A program made the translations under genes and the position numbers. From positions 1 to 64,000 of the forward strand of contig JANWWC010000005.1 of the NCBI GenBank assembly GCA_025056215.1: a stretch of DNA of 64,000 nucleotides, given 5' to 3'. Below, one piece after another: positions 1 to 8,894 of this stretch (positions within the stretch are counted from its first letter, which is position 1; each line of letters starts with the position of its first letter). This DNA comes from Cytophagales bacterium (lineage in GTDB: Bacteria > Bacteroidota > Bacteroidia > Cytophagales > Flammeovirgaceae). A model generated the notes under the pieces. It worked only from the letters and a program-made list of their open reading frames with translations. It did no database searches and had not been told where the DNA came from.

Positions 1-282
1 CTACATCAAAATAGAGATTTACTCAAAAAAATATCTGTACAAGCAAGACAAAAAGCCTCTGAATATGCCTATGAAAAATGCTTTGCCAGATGGTTATCTT
101 TGTTTGATGAAATAAATACACAACCTGTATTTCCTGCTTCTTTCCAACCTAATGTAGTGCTACCCGCAGAAATATATCCAGCTTTTGCGCAGGAAGATAT
201 CAGACAGCCTACTTGGTGGCTGCGCACGAAGCAATACACCAGTTATTACACCCACCGTTTGCGCAAACTCATAGGCTTATGA
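1..282 (+). CDS. C-terminal end of a glycosyltransferase (5' truncated by the window)
   Basis: The reading frame is open from base 1 and ends at a TGA at 280-282, so only the last 93 residues are visible. The fragment begins with an amphipathic helix rich in Lys, Arg and Ala, followed by an aromatic and basic tail. That pattern is typical of the C-terminal helix of GT-B glycosyltransferases. The assignment rests mainly on context: the next gene is a GT4-type glycosyltransferase that starts inside this stop codon (ATGA overlap), which implies translational coupling in one surface-polysaccharide operon. The catalytic part lies outside the window, so the family is uncertain. Confidence 0.55.
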   Translation, partial: LHQNRDLLKKISVQARQKASEYAYEKCFARWLSLFDEINTQPVFPASFQPNVVLPAEIYPAFAQEDIRQPTWWLRTKQYTSYYTHRLRKLIGL

Positions 283-1445
283 AACCGCATATTATACACA
301 TTACGGCTTCGCTCGGTATCGGTGGTGTAGAAAAAGTATTGTTAGATATTTTACAACAAGCTGACGTAGAATCGTTTCGAGTGTCGGTGGTGGTGCTTTC
401 CGACAATGTAGAAATGCTCAAACGCTATACGCTTTCTCCGCAAATCGACATTCATACGCTTGCTTACGAGTTTGACAAACAATATAATTTGCTTTCTTAC
501 CTAAAAGCGTCTTTTTTGCCTTCTCATACCCGAAAACGCGCTGAAGAGTTTTTGCGCCTTATCAAAGAACTCAAACCCGATATTTTGCACTTTCATACGC
601 TTCCCCGCGAGTTGATGCTCGGTATTTTGGCAAAAAAAGAAATTCCCACCCTAGAGCTACTCTGTACAGACCATTTGGTACGGCTGGCAAAAGACGAATA
701 TTCACCTATTACACGGCGTTTGTTGGGATTTGCGTTTGCTAACTTGTGTAAAAGATTTCACTTAGCGGCAGTTTCTAAAAGCGTGTTGCAAATCATGGAA
801 GAATTTGGCTATCAGGGCAAAAATAAAATTGTAAAATTGATTGAAAACCAAATAGATATTCAAAAATATAATCCCGATGAAACTAAAAAAAGTGATATTC
901 CAACTGTTGTTTATGTGGCGCGGCTTTCAGCAGTAAAAGGTCATCTGGATTTGCTCCATGCGTGGAAAAAGGTAAAGTATTCGGCTAAAAAAAGGCTACG
1001 ACTCATTGGTCCAGCAGACCCAGATGTCGCTGAGCAAGTGCAAATGTTTCTCACTCAAAATGGTCAGATAGAAGATATAGAAGTGCTGGGTTCTCGCTCC
1101 GATGTGATCGAGTTATTAGCGCAAGCCCATATTGCAGTCTTTCCTTCTTACAAAGAAGGCTTGCCGATGGCACTTCTTGAAAAAATGGCAATGCAACTAC
1201 CTGTGATTTGCTCTGATATTCCCGAACTTACCGATATTATTCAGCATGAATACAATGGTTTGGTATATCCTTTGGGTAATACTGATGAATTGGCGGCTTG
1301 CATAGATAGGCTGCTTCAAAATCCGCAAGAATGTAAGCGACTCGGCGAAAATGCCCGTCAGACAGTTATCAAACGATTCGGAAGAGCCAGTTTAGCGTCT
1401 TTATACGAAGATTTTTATAAGGAAATCTTACTAAATAGTTGTTAA
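279..1445 (+). CDS. GT4-family glycosyltransferase
   Basis: A 388-residue GT-B glycosyltransferase. It probably transfers a sugar from a nucleotide-sugar donor during assembly of a surface polysaccharide. The N-terminus (MKPHIIHITASLGIGGVEKV) has the glycine-rich loop typical of GT4 enzymes. The C-terminal half carries VYVARLSAVKGHLDLL and the donor-site motif FPSYKEGLPMALLEKMA, whose E-x7-E-like pattern is characteristic. The ATG at 279 overlaps the upstream TGA by 4 nt. A longer in-frame start at 213 would lie wholly inside the preceding gene and adds no conserved sequence. There is no signal peptide or membrane segment. The exact sugar cannot be inferred. Confidence 0.9.
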   Translation: MKPHIIHITASLGIGGVEKVLLDILQQADVESFRVSVVVLSDNVEMLKRYTLSPQIDIHTLAYEFDKQYNLLSYLKASFLPSHTRKRAEEFLRLIKELKPDILHFHTLPRELMLGILAKKEIPTLELLCTDHLVRLAKDEYSPITRRLLGFAFANLCKRFHLAAVSKSVLQIMEEFGYQGKNKIVKLIENQIDIQKYNPDETKKSDIPTVVYVARLSAVKGHLDLLHAWKKVKYSAKKRLRLIGPADPDVAEQVQMFLTQNGQIEDIEVLGSRSDVIELLAQAHIAVFPSYKEGLPMALLEKMAMQLPVICSDIPELTDIIQHEYNGLVYPLGNTDELAACIDRLLQNPQECKRLGENARQTVIKRFGRASLASLYEDFYKEILLNSC

Positions 1446-1470
1446 ATCTTGTATAGATGTTTTTAAAAAA

Positions 1471-1478
1471 TATCTTTG
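1471..1478 (+). promoter_or_regulatory. Bacteroidota-type -7 box (TATCTTTG)
   Basis: TATCTTTG fits the TAnnTTTG consensus of the primary sigma factor in Bacteroidota. It lies 24 nt before the ATG of the methyltransferase gene at 1503. A TTG is present roughly 19-20 nt upstream. It would provide an internal start for the downstream polysaccharide genes. Confidence 0.5.
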
Positions 1479-1502
1479 TATATCTTTTAAGTTTTTCTTT
1501 AT

Positions 1503-2216
1503 ATGGGCGTTAAAATTTCGCGAAAAAAAAAGAGGGTGTGGTTGTTGAGTGTTATCTATCGCCTTCAGAAGCTCCTGCCGATTAGCAAAGAATTGAAATT
1601 TAAGCTATTTTTAAATTTGGAGTGGATTTTTGATAGGTTATCTCACGAGTTGTCTTTTAGTTTTTATACGCCTTTGGAGCATCCTTTTAGACATTACACT
1701 CAACTATTTTTATTGAAAAATATAGATGCTTCTTACTCAGTATTAGATTTGGGTTGTAAAGCAGGGGAAATTACTTACCTTCTTGCATCGAAAGCAAAAG
1801 AAGTAGTAGGTATTGATTACGACAAAGATGCTATTCAACTCGCGCAATCTTTGTATAAAAAAGAAAATTTAAAGTTCTATGCAGTAGAAGGATATGAATT
1901 CCTCAAAAATAATACTATTTCTTTTGATGTGTTAGTGCTTTCTCACGTGCTTGAACATTTAGACGAACCTGAAGAGTTTTTGAATAGGTTTAAAGGGTTT
2001 TTCAAATATATTTATATCGAAGTTCCTGATTTTGAAAAAAACTATTTAAACCTTTATAGAAAAAAGATGAACCTTAGCTTGTTATACACAGATGAAGACC
2101 ATGTTTCAGAGTTTGACAGAGAAGAGTTGAGGAGTTTGCTGAAAAAATGCAATTTGCAAGTATTAGAAGAAGAGTACAGGTTTGGCGTTCAAAGGTTATG
2201 GTGCAAAGTACTATAA
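1503..2216 (+). CDS. Class I SAM-dependent methyltransferase
   Basis: A 237-residue class I methyltransferase. Motif I (VLDLGCKAGEITYLLA) and the acidic residues after it (VGIDYDKDAIQLA) bind S-adenosylmethionine. The segment VLVLSHVLEHLDEPEEFL is the usual motif IV/V region of the Methyltransf_11/23 type. A basic N-terminal extension of about 60 residues (SRKKKRVWLL) precedes the domain. In this setting, between glycosyltransferases, the likely job is methylation of a sugar or glycan end, but the substrate is not shown by the sequence. A TATCTTTG promoter box lies just upstream. Confidence 0.85.
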   Translation: MGVKISRKKKRVWLLSVIYRLQKLLPISKELKFKLFLNLEWIFDRLSHELSFSFYTPLEHPFRHYTQLFLLKNIDASYSVLDLGCKAGEITYLLASKAKEVVGIDYDKDAIQLAQSLYKKENLKFYAVEGYEFLKNNTISFDVLVLSHVLEHLDEPEEFLNRFKGFFKYIYIEVPDFEKNYLNLYRKKMNLSLLYTDEDHVSEFDREELRSLLKKCNLQVLEEEYRFGVQRLWCKVL

Positions 2217-2262
2217 CAATTTTGCTTAAACTCTTTTGCTAATTTTAATTTGATGAAAACTT

Positions 2263-3177
2263 ATGTCACCATGTCCTTTTTGCGAATGCACTGACTATAA
2301 AAAATCTTATTTGCCTTCTACTTATTTTCATAATAAGCGGTTTGACGTAGTAGAGTGTAGAAGGTGTGGCTTGCAATATCTTTTTCCATTTCCTTCTTTA
2401 GATGATTACATAGCAATGTACCCACCCTCTTATCAAGAGGGTGTAGACAAAACAATTCTAAAAAACCTTTCTGAAAAGTTGCCGGGCTTGCGTTACTCTT
2501 ATCAGTACAAAATAAATTTAATTCAACGATTTGTAGGAGATTTGAGTCGCATCACCCTCTTGGATTACGGTTGTGGAAATGCTAATTTTGTGGTTAACTT
2601 AAACCATTATGGAATTCGTTGTGATGGAACAGAATTTAATTCGCTCCATGTAAAAATTTTAAGAGAAGCAATTCCAGAAAGTAATTTCTACACAATCGAT
2701 GATTTTTTAGCAGAAAAAACTCCAAAATACGATGTGATTCATTTAAGCAATGTTTTAGAACATTTAGATAAGCCTTTCGAGATTGTTCAAAAGATAGTTT
2801 CAAGGCTCAATCCTAATGGAATTCTATTAGTAGAAGGCCCTTTAGAAGATAATTTTTCGTTTGCCTTTTTAACAAGAAAATGGTATTTTAATTTGCGAAA
2901 CTTGTTGCAACCTTCGTGGGTAGCTTGCCATGTTCCTACACATATTTTCTTTTCTAATTATAAGAATCAGCGCAATTTCTTTCGAAGAATTCATGGGCTT
3001 CAAGAGCTTCATTATGAAGCAAAAGAAGAGCCTTGGCCTTATCCAGAGTTCAAAGAGCAAGCGAAAAATGCAGTAGACAAAATCAAATACTATATCGGAC
3101 AGTTTAGCAAGAAAATTTCTATGCTCAATTCAACTTGGGGAAACACATTTATTTATGTCGGAAGAAAAACAACCTAA
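2263..3177 (+). CDS. Zinc-ribbon SAM-dependent methyltransferase
   Basis: A 304-residue two-part protein. Residues 4-36 hold two cysteine pairs (CPFCEC and CRRCGL) that resemble a small zinc ribbon. From about residue 95 there is a class I methyltransferase fold with motif I LLDYGCGNANFVVNL and the downstream LSNVLEHLDKPFEIV. This arrangement is common in C-methyltransferase-like proteins of O-antigen and deoxysugar clusters. The last 23 nt overlap the next glycosyltransferase gene in another frame, which indicates tight operon packing. The acceptor is unknown. Confidence 0.85.
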   Translation: MSPCPFCECTDYKKSYLPSTYFHNKRFDVVECRRCGLQYLFPFPSLDDYIAMYPPSYQEGVDKTILKNLSEKLPGLRYSYQYKINLIQRFVGDLSRITLLDYGCGNANFVVNLNHYGIRCDGTEFNSLHVKILREAIPESNFYTIDDFLAEKTPKYDVIHLSNVLEHLDKPFEIVQKIVSRLNPNGILLVEGPLEDNFSFAFLTRKWYFNLRNLLQPSWVACHVPTHIFFSNYKNQRNFFRRIHGLQELHYEAKEEPWPYPEFKEQAKNAVDKIKYYIGQFSKKISMLNSTWGNTFIYVGRKTT

Positions 3178-4237
3178 AGTTTTGTTTATCAAAGGACGCC
3201 CTGATGCGCATCCTATTCATGCTTTGTATGCTGATGCAGTAAAGGCAGACCATATCTTTGAAGATTTTATTTTGCGGTGGCACGATAAGCCACAAAGTTC
3301 TCATCTAAGAAGATATGCGAGTTGGTTTTTTTGTGCTTTCAACATGCCCAAATCTTATGATGTTTATCTAGCAGAATGCGTTCGATTTCCTGTTGTAATT
3401 AGTAGGAAAATAGGAATAATATCCAGAAAGCAAAAAATTATTACAATAGTAGATGATGAGTCTTTATATTACATCTACAGCAATCAATACCCGAAAACTA
3501 CTATTCAGGCCATGAAGTGGTATTTGAAAAACAACGATGGTCTGATATGCATCGGAGAATTTCAAACATGGCTTGCAAAAGAGATACTAAAAGATGAGTG
3601 TCCACCTTTAGTTACAGCCTTCAACGGGATTAAAAAAAATCGGTTAGAAAAACTGCAAAAAAATAAATTTAATCCCATGTCTCGTAATATTTTACATATT
3701 AGCAATTTCGGCATGAACTTTCGCCTACATTATAAGGGACTTGATTTGATGGTAAAAGCTTTTGATGAAGCAAGAAAAATTTTACCTGATATTAAATTTT
3801 ATATTATTGGTCAGAACGATGAGGATGCTATAAGGTATTTGTTAGATTTAGTATCTGAAGAAACGCGACATCATATTATTTTTACAGGAAGGGTAGAAAA
3901 TATTGAAAGTTATTTCCAAGATGCAGCTTTGTATTTGCACACTGCTCGAGGAGAAGCTTTTGGTATTTCAATTTTAGAGGCGATGGCAGCAAGTGTTCCA
4001 GTTTTGATTTCTGAGGTAACAGGAGTAAGAGAAATCGTGAAAAGAGTGGCACCTTCCTTTGTAGTTCCGTTGGACGTAGAACACATTTCCAAACAAATAG
4101 TCGAGTATTTTACTTTGAATGTTGGAGAGAAGGTAGAGCTTTCTCAACGTTCTAAGAGTATAGCTTCTCTTTATTCAGAAGATTATGCAAAAGAAAGTTT
4201 TTTAGAGGCCTTCCAACAAGTTACTAACCAAAGATGA
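3155..4237 (+). CDS. GT4-family glycosyltransferase
   Basis: A 360-residue GT-B glycosyltransferase. The first half is divergent. The second half has ILHISNFGMNFRLHYKGLDLMVKAF, FYIIGQNDEDAIRYL and the donor-binding segment YLHTARGEAFGISILEAMAASVPVLIS, which is diagnostic of GT4. The ATG at 3155 lies inside the end of the zinc-ribbon methyltransferase gene, so the two are probably coupled. It is the last gene of the polysaccharide block. The next gene, 81 nt on, is metabolic and unrelated. Donor and acceptor sugars are not determinable. Confidence 0.88.
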   Translation: MSEEKQPKVLFIKGRPDAHPIHALYADAVKADHIFEDFILRWHDKPQSSHLRRYASWFFCAFNMPKSYDVYLAECVRFPVVISRKIGIISRKQKIITIVDDESLYYIYSNQYPKTTIQAMKWYLKNNDGLICIGEFQTWLAKEILKDECPPLVTAFNGIKKNRLEKLQKNKFNPMSRNILHISNFGMNFRLHYKGLDLMVKAFDEARKILPDIKFYIIGQNDEDAIRYLLDLVSEETRHHIIFTGRVENIESYFQDAALYLHTARGEAFGISILEAMAASVPVLISEVTGVREIVKRVAPSFVVPLDVEHISKQIVEYFTLNVGEKVELSQRSKSIASLYSEDYAKESFLEAFQQVTNQR

Positions 4238-4318
4238 TATTTCGAATAAATTTGTAAGAAGGGTTAATAATCAGATAAAATTTATACTTTCGCTCAAGGT
4301 TTATCACATTTCAAGCAA

Positions 4319-5365
4319 ATGAAACCGATAATAGAATGTGTCCCAAATGTTTCGGAGGGTAGCAACTACCGCATTATTGAAGCAATTGCCTCAGAAATAA
4401 GAAAAACAAAGGGAGTCAAACTTCTGCACGTAGATAGTCATAAAGATGCAAATCGGAGTGTTTTTACTTTTGCAGGAGTTCCTGAGGCAGTAGTAGAAGC
4501 TGCTTTTCGGCTCATTCAGAAATCGGTGGAACTTATCGATATGCGTTACCACAAGGGGCTACATCCTCGGATGGGTGCAGTTGATGTATGCCCTTTAGTT
4601 CCGATTCAAGGAATTTCGATGGAGGAGACTGCAGAGCTAGCGCGAAAGCTAGGTCAACGAGTGGGAGAAGAGTTACGAATCCCTGTTTATTTATATGAAA
4701 CTTCTGCCACTTCTCCGCTTCGCAAGAGATTGGAAGATGTGCGCAAAGGAGAGTATGAAGGGTTGCCCAAACGAATCGCTGAAGGATTTTTACCTGATTA
4801 TGGCAAAGCTGAATTTAATCCTAAAACGGGAGCTGTTATCGTCGGAGCTCGCCCGATTTTAGTAGCATACAATGTAAATTTAGCGACAAAATCAGTATCA
4901 GTTGCCAATGAGATTGCTTCTGAGATTCGAGAGAGTGGGCGCATCTTAAAAGAAAATGGTATCATTCAACGAGATGAAAATGGGAAACCTATCCGAGTTC
5001 CGGGTATTTGCAAAGCTGTAAAAGCAATTGGGTGGTATCTAGAGAGTTATGGGCGTGCTCAAGTTTCTATGAATTTGACTGATATTGAAATAACCCCCGT
5101 ACATGTAGCTTTTGAGGAAGTTTGTCGGGTTGCTGAAAAACACGGCACTTATGTGACAGGCTCTGAATTAGTAGGGCTCGCTCCTTTGCGAGTGTTTCGC
5201 GATGCGGCTAATTTTTATAAGCAATTTATTGGATACGCTAATAAAACGCTCACCGAAGAAGAAATTGTGAATTTTGCAGCAGCTTCTTTAGGGCTTGATG
5301 ATATGGATGCTAATTTTAATCCTTTCGAAAGAGTTTTAGAATATCAGCTCAAAGAGTTGTTGTAA
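4319..5365 (+). CDS. ftcD: Glutamate formimidoyltransferase
   Basis: A 348-residue formiminotransferase that moves the formimino group of formiminoglutamate to tetrahydrofolate. The opening (MKPIIECVPNVSEG), the stretch LLHVDSHKDANRSVFTFAG and HKGLHPRMGAVDVCPLVPI are family hallmarks. The N- and C-terminal FTCD subdomains are both present. The cyclodeaminase domain found in fused animal enzymes is absent. No other histidine-degradation gene (hutH, hutU, hutI) is in the window. Some bacterial relatives replace 5-formyl-THF cyclo-ligase, so a folate-repair role is an alternative. A hairpin plus T-run directly follows the stop. Confidence 0.92.
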   Translation: MKPIIECVPNVSEGSNYRIIEAIASEIRKTKGVKLLHVDSHKDANRSVFTFAGVPEAVVEAAFRLIQKSVELIDMRYHKGLHPRMGAVDVCPLVPIQGISMEETAELARKLGQRVGEELRIPVYLYETSATSPLRKRLEDVRKGEYEGLPKRIAEGFLPDYGKAEFNPKTGAVIVGARPILVAYNVNLATKSVSVANEIASEIRESGRILKENGIIQRDENGKPIRVPGICKAVKAIGWYLESYGRAQVSMNLTDIEITPVHVAFEEVCRVAEKHGTYVTGSELVGLAPLRVFRDAANFYKQFIGYANKTLTEEEIVNFAAASLGLDDMDANFNPFERVLEYQLKELL

Positions 5366-5397
5366 TTTAGAATTTATCTAAATTGTATTATTTTTTG
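5364..5397 (+). terminator. Rho-independent terminator after ftcD
   Basis: An 8-bp perfect stem (5364-5371 with 5377-5384), AATTTAGA/TCTAAATT, has a 5-nt ATTTA loop. A T-rich tail at 5386-5396 follows. It begins at the ftcD stop codon and separates ftcD from actB. Confidence 0.65.
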
Positions 5398-5472
5398 AGT
5401 TAAATTGTTGATTATTAGGTAGTTGTTTAGGGTAGCTTTTTCAGAAGTTTTTAAGTTTAATTTTTTTTTGTA

Positions 5473-5503
5473 TTTGTTTGAAAACGTTTGACTATTAGAT
5501 TTG
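5473..5503 (+). promoter_or_regulatory. Promoter of actB
   Basis: TTTG at 5473-5476, a 19-nt spacer and TAGATTTG at 5496-5503 match the Bacteroidota -33/-7 promoter (TTTG-N19-TAnnTTTG). Transcription would start near 5510, giving an untranslated leader of about 65 nt. Confidence 0.65.
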
Positions 5504-5575
5504 CACAAAAGAAAAAGACGAATAAGAGTCTTCAAATATTTAACTGCGAAATCAAACAATTCATACACTTCTGAT

Positions 5576-8500
5576 ATGGAAAACAAAAAGACCTACTGGA
5601 AAGGAATAGAGCAATTAACTAACCGTCCGGAGTTTATACAAAGAGCAGAAAAAGAGTTCGCGGAGCATTTGCCTATTAAAGATGCTTATGGAGATAATAC
5701 TCAGGGTTTTGGCGAGGCTAATCGCCGCGATTTTTTAAAGCTGATGGGTTTTAGTTTAACGGCGGTTTCTTTAGCAGCTTGTGAGGCTCCGGTAAAGAAA
5801 GCAATTCCATATCTAAACAAACCTGAAGATGTAGATCCTGGAATTCCTAATTACTATGCTTCTACTTTTATAGAGGGCGGCGAAGTATGTCCAGTAGTAG
5901 TCAAAACTCGAGAAGGACGACCTATTTTTGTTCAGGGGAATCATCTTTCCAAGCTTACCAAAGGTGCTACCAACGTACGTGTAAATGCTTCTGTGCTGAA
6001 TTTATACGACAATGAAAAAATCAAATACCCTACTATAAAAGGAGAGCAAGTAGAATGGAAAAAACTCGATGAAGAAATAATTGCTAAGCTCTCTTCTTTA
6101 GCTGCTGCTGGCAAGCCTGTAGTAATTGTATCTAATACAATATGCAGTCCGTCTACAAGACGCGTCATTAAACAGTTTCAGCAAAAATATCCTAATGTAA
6201 AACACGTACAGTATGATCCTTATTCGGCTTCAGCTATTCTGGAAGCACACAAGTTATTGTTTAACAAACCCTTTGTTCCTTCTTTTGACTTTAGCAAAGC
6301 AAAAACTATAGTGAGCTTTGGCGCTGATTTTTTGTGTGGATGGGTGCACTCTACGGAGTTTGAACATCAATGGGCTGAAAACCGGAAAGTAAGCAAGCAA
6401 AAAAAGGAAATGTCAAAACATTTCCAGTTTGAAAGTATTTTATCTTTAACGGGTGCTAATGCTGATTATCGCACGCCTATCAAGCCCTCTCAAGAAGGGC
6501 TTGCAGTAGTAGCACTCTATAATCTGATAGCAGCTAAAGCTGGGGTTCCTTCTCTTGCTGCTGCTGAGGTTCAAATTAAAAACTTGGATAAAGCAGCTGC
6601 CTCTCTGTGGGAGAATAGAGGGAATTCGCTTGTCGTTTCAGGCTCTACTGACGTAGCAGTTCAAGCGATAATTGCAGGTATTAATAACTTGTTAGATAAT
6701 TATGGCGCAACTATTGATATTAATCGCCCGCTTTTTGTAAAGCAGGGAAATGATTCCGAAATGTATCAATTCGTAAAAGAACTAACAGAAGGAAAAATTG
6801 GTGGGGTGATTTTTTATAATGCTAATCCTGTTTACGATTATCCGCTAGGCAATCAAATTGCAAATGCTCTTAAGAATGTTGAGCTTTCTGTCGCCACGGC
6901 GGACCGCTTGAACGAAACAGCTTCTCTATGTCAGTACAATGCGCCTGATTCTCATTGGTTAGAGTCATGGAATGACGCTGAACCTAAAAAAGGATTCTTT
7001 TCGCTGTCACAGCCGACAATTTCTACAATCTTTAGTACAAGACAAGTACAGCAATCGCTTTTAGTGTGGGCGCAATCACAAAGTTCTTACTACGATGTTA
7101 TTAAGGAATACTGGACCAATTCCTTGTTTAAGTTTCAAAATACAATCACAGATCCAGAACTCTTTTGGCAAACGTGCTTGCATGATGGTATTTTTGAGCC
7201 CCAAATCACAAATTATTATAGCCAAAATGAACCTTATTTAGAATTAGAAGTTAAAAAAGAAGAAAAAAATACTGATAAAAAAGCTGCAAAAGCTAATGCT
7301 GAAAGCGATTCAGATAGCAGAAAGATATCTTTAGACTTGTCAGCATATGCTTCAGCTATCAACAATACTTACAAGCCGAATAACGAAGGTATTGAATTTG
7401 TAGCATTTGTAAATGGAACTATTGGAACAGGAGCGTTTGCTAACAATCCCATCTTGCAAGAAACGCCTGAACCTATTTCAAAAGTTACGTGGGGAAACTA
7501 CGTTTCTATTCCTGTAAGCATGTCTAAGCAGTTAGGAATAGAGGTGTTTGAAAATAAGGTTTCTGTTGCTGAAATTAGTATTAATGGACAAAAATTCAAA
7601 TTGCCTGTTATTGCTCAGCCAGGCCAAGCAAATAATGTGATCGCAGTTCCTGTGGGATACGGTCGAAGTGCGGAGCAAGCAGGAAAAGTAGCTGCAGAAG
7701 CGGGCGGTGTAAATGTTTATCCATTTCTGACTGCTAATGAAAAAGGAGTGAGCTTCGTTATAACGCAAGGCGTAGGAATCGTAAATACAGGTGAGAAAGA
7801 GTTTGTGGCGCAAACGCAAACTCATCATACTATCATGGGACGCGAATCTATCATTCAGGAAACTACCTTGGCAGAATATCAAAAGAATGAGAAGGCAGGT
7901 AAGTTCGAGCCCTATATTTCTACTTATAAAGGAAAAGAGCGTCCTACTAATATTTCCCTTTGGGATATCCATGCAGATGGATATACAAAAGATGAGCGCA
8001 TCAAAGAAAAAGTCAAAGAACCCAAGGATATGACGTGGAATGAACGTCTTGGCTACAAAGCAGATGTTCATCCTTATAATAATCATCATTGGGGAATGGT
8101 CATCGATTTGAACGCATGTACGGGCTGCTCTGCTTGCATTGTGGCTTGTCATACTGAAAATAATGTGGCGGTTGTAGGTAAAAAAGAAGTAATTATGCGC
8201 CGCGAAATGCATTGGTTACGAATAGACCGCTATTATTCTCATTCTAAAGAAGTTACTTCTTATGCTGAGATGGAAGAAGCTACTGAAAACCCAGAAGTAG
8301 TTTTCCAGCCTATGATGTGCCAGCACTGCAACAATGCTCCTTGCGAAACAGTATGCCCTGTGGCAGCTACTACCCATAGTAGCGAAGGAATAAACCAAAT
8401 GACTTACAACCGTTGTATTGGCACAAAATACTGTGCGAACAATTGTCCGTACAAAGTTCGTCGTTTCAACTGGTTTAAGTACCACGATAATGACGAATTC

Positions 8501-8857
8501 GATTATTTCTTCAATAACGACCTGGGCAAAATGGTCATCAATCCAGATGTTACTGTTCGTTCTCGGGGAGTGATGGAGAAATGTTCGTTCTGTGTGCAAA
8601 GAATTCAGGCAGGAAAATTAAAAGCTAAAAAAGAAAATCGCCGTCCTGTAGATGGAGAGATAATCACAGCGTGTGCGGCTGCTTGCGCTTCTGGTGCTAT
8701 CAAGTTTGGAGATTTGAATGATTTTAATTCAGAAGTCCGTCAAATTATGGAGCAAGAACTTGAAGGACGCGCCTATGCTGTATTAGAAGAGCTGAATGTT
8801 CGCCCAAATGTTTGGTATTTGAGAAAGGTTCGCAATAATGAAGGTTCAAATGTTTAA
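5576..8857 (+). CDS. actB: TAT-variant molybdopterin oxidoreductase, alternative complex III subunit ActB
   Basis: A 1093-residue periplasm-facing iron-sulfur subunit of alternative complex III, the quinol:electron-acceptor oxidoreductase that replaces cytochrome bc1. RRDFLK at residues 50-55, followed by a hydrophobic run, is the twin-arginine-like signal, set back from the N-terminus as is usual for this family. Residues ~80-800 are a molybdopterin-oxidoreductase-like domain. The last 250 residues are ferredoxin-like, with clusters CTGCSACIVAC (~845), CQHCNNAPCETVC (~917), CIGTKYCANNC (~945) and CSFC (~1003). A Lys/Glu/Ala-rich insert lies around 556-585. The start at 5576 is chosen because codons upstream of it are basic and not family-like. 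The usual partners actA and actC-F are absent on both sides. Confidence 0.92.
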   Translation: MENKKTYWKGIEQLTNRPEFIQRAEKEFAEHLPIKDAYGDNTQGFGEANRRDFLKLMGFSLTAVSLAACEAPVKKAIPYLNKPEDVDPGIPNYYASTFIEGGEVCPVVVKTREGRPIFVQGNHLSKLTKGATNVRVNASVLNLYDNEKIKYPTIKGEQVEWKKLDEEIIAKLSSLAAAGKPVVIVSNTICSPSTRRVIKQFQQKYPNVKHVQYDPYSASAILEAHKLLFNKPFVPSFDFSKAKTIVSFGADFLCGWVHSTEFEHQWAENRKVSKQKKEMSKHFQFESILSLTGANADYRTPIKPSQEGLAVVALYNLIAAKAGVPSLAAAEVQIKNLDKAAASLWENRGNSLVVSGSTDVAVQAIIAGINNLLDNYGATIDINRPLFVKQGNDSEMYQFVKELTEGKIGGVIFYNANPVYDYPLGNQIANALKNVELSVATADRLNETASLCQYNAPDSHWLESWNDAEPKKGFFSLSQPTISTIFSTRQVQQSLLVWAQSQSSYYDVIKEYWTNSLFKFQNTITDPELFWQTCLHDGIFEPQITNYYSQNEPYLELEVKKEEKNTDKKAAKANAESDSDSRKISLDLSAYASAINNTYKPNNEGIEFVAFVNGTIGTGAFANNPILQETPEPISKVTWGNYVSIPVSMSKQLGIEVFENKVSVAEISINGQKFKLPVIAQPGQANNVIAVPVGYGRSAEQAGKVAAEAGGVNVYPFLTANEKGVSFVITQGVGIVNTGEKEFVAQTQTHHTIMGRESIIQETTLAEYQKNEKAGKFEPYISTYKGKERPTNISLWDIHADGYTKDERIKEKVKEPKDMTWNERLGYKADVHPYNNHHWGMVIDLNACTGCSACIVACHTENNVAVVGKKEVIMRREMHWLRIDRYYSHSKEVTSYAEMEEATENPEVVFQPMMCQHCNNAPCETVCPVAATTHSSEGINQMTYNRCIGTKYCANNCPYKVRRFNWFKYHDNDEFDYFFNNDLGKMVINPDVTVRSRGVMEKCSFCVQRIQAGKLKAKKENRRPVDGEIITACAAACASGAIKFGDLNDFNSEVRQIMEQELEGRAYAVLEELNVRPNVWYLRKVRNNEGSNV

Positions 8858-8894
8858 ATAATTTTTGAAAACCTTCTGTTTTAAGATTTTTTGC

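Noticed and set aside
7532-8212. 226-codon minus-strand ORF inside actB
   Set aside because: It is antisense to the well-conserved iron-sulfur part of actB and shows no family features.
8216-8599. 127-codon minus-strand ORF inside actB
   Set aside because: It lies opposite the conserved cysteine clusters of actB; a by-product of codon bias.
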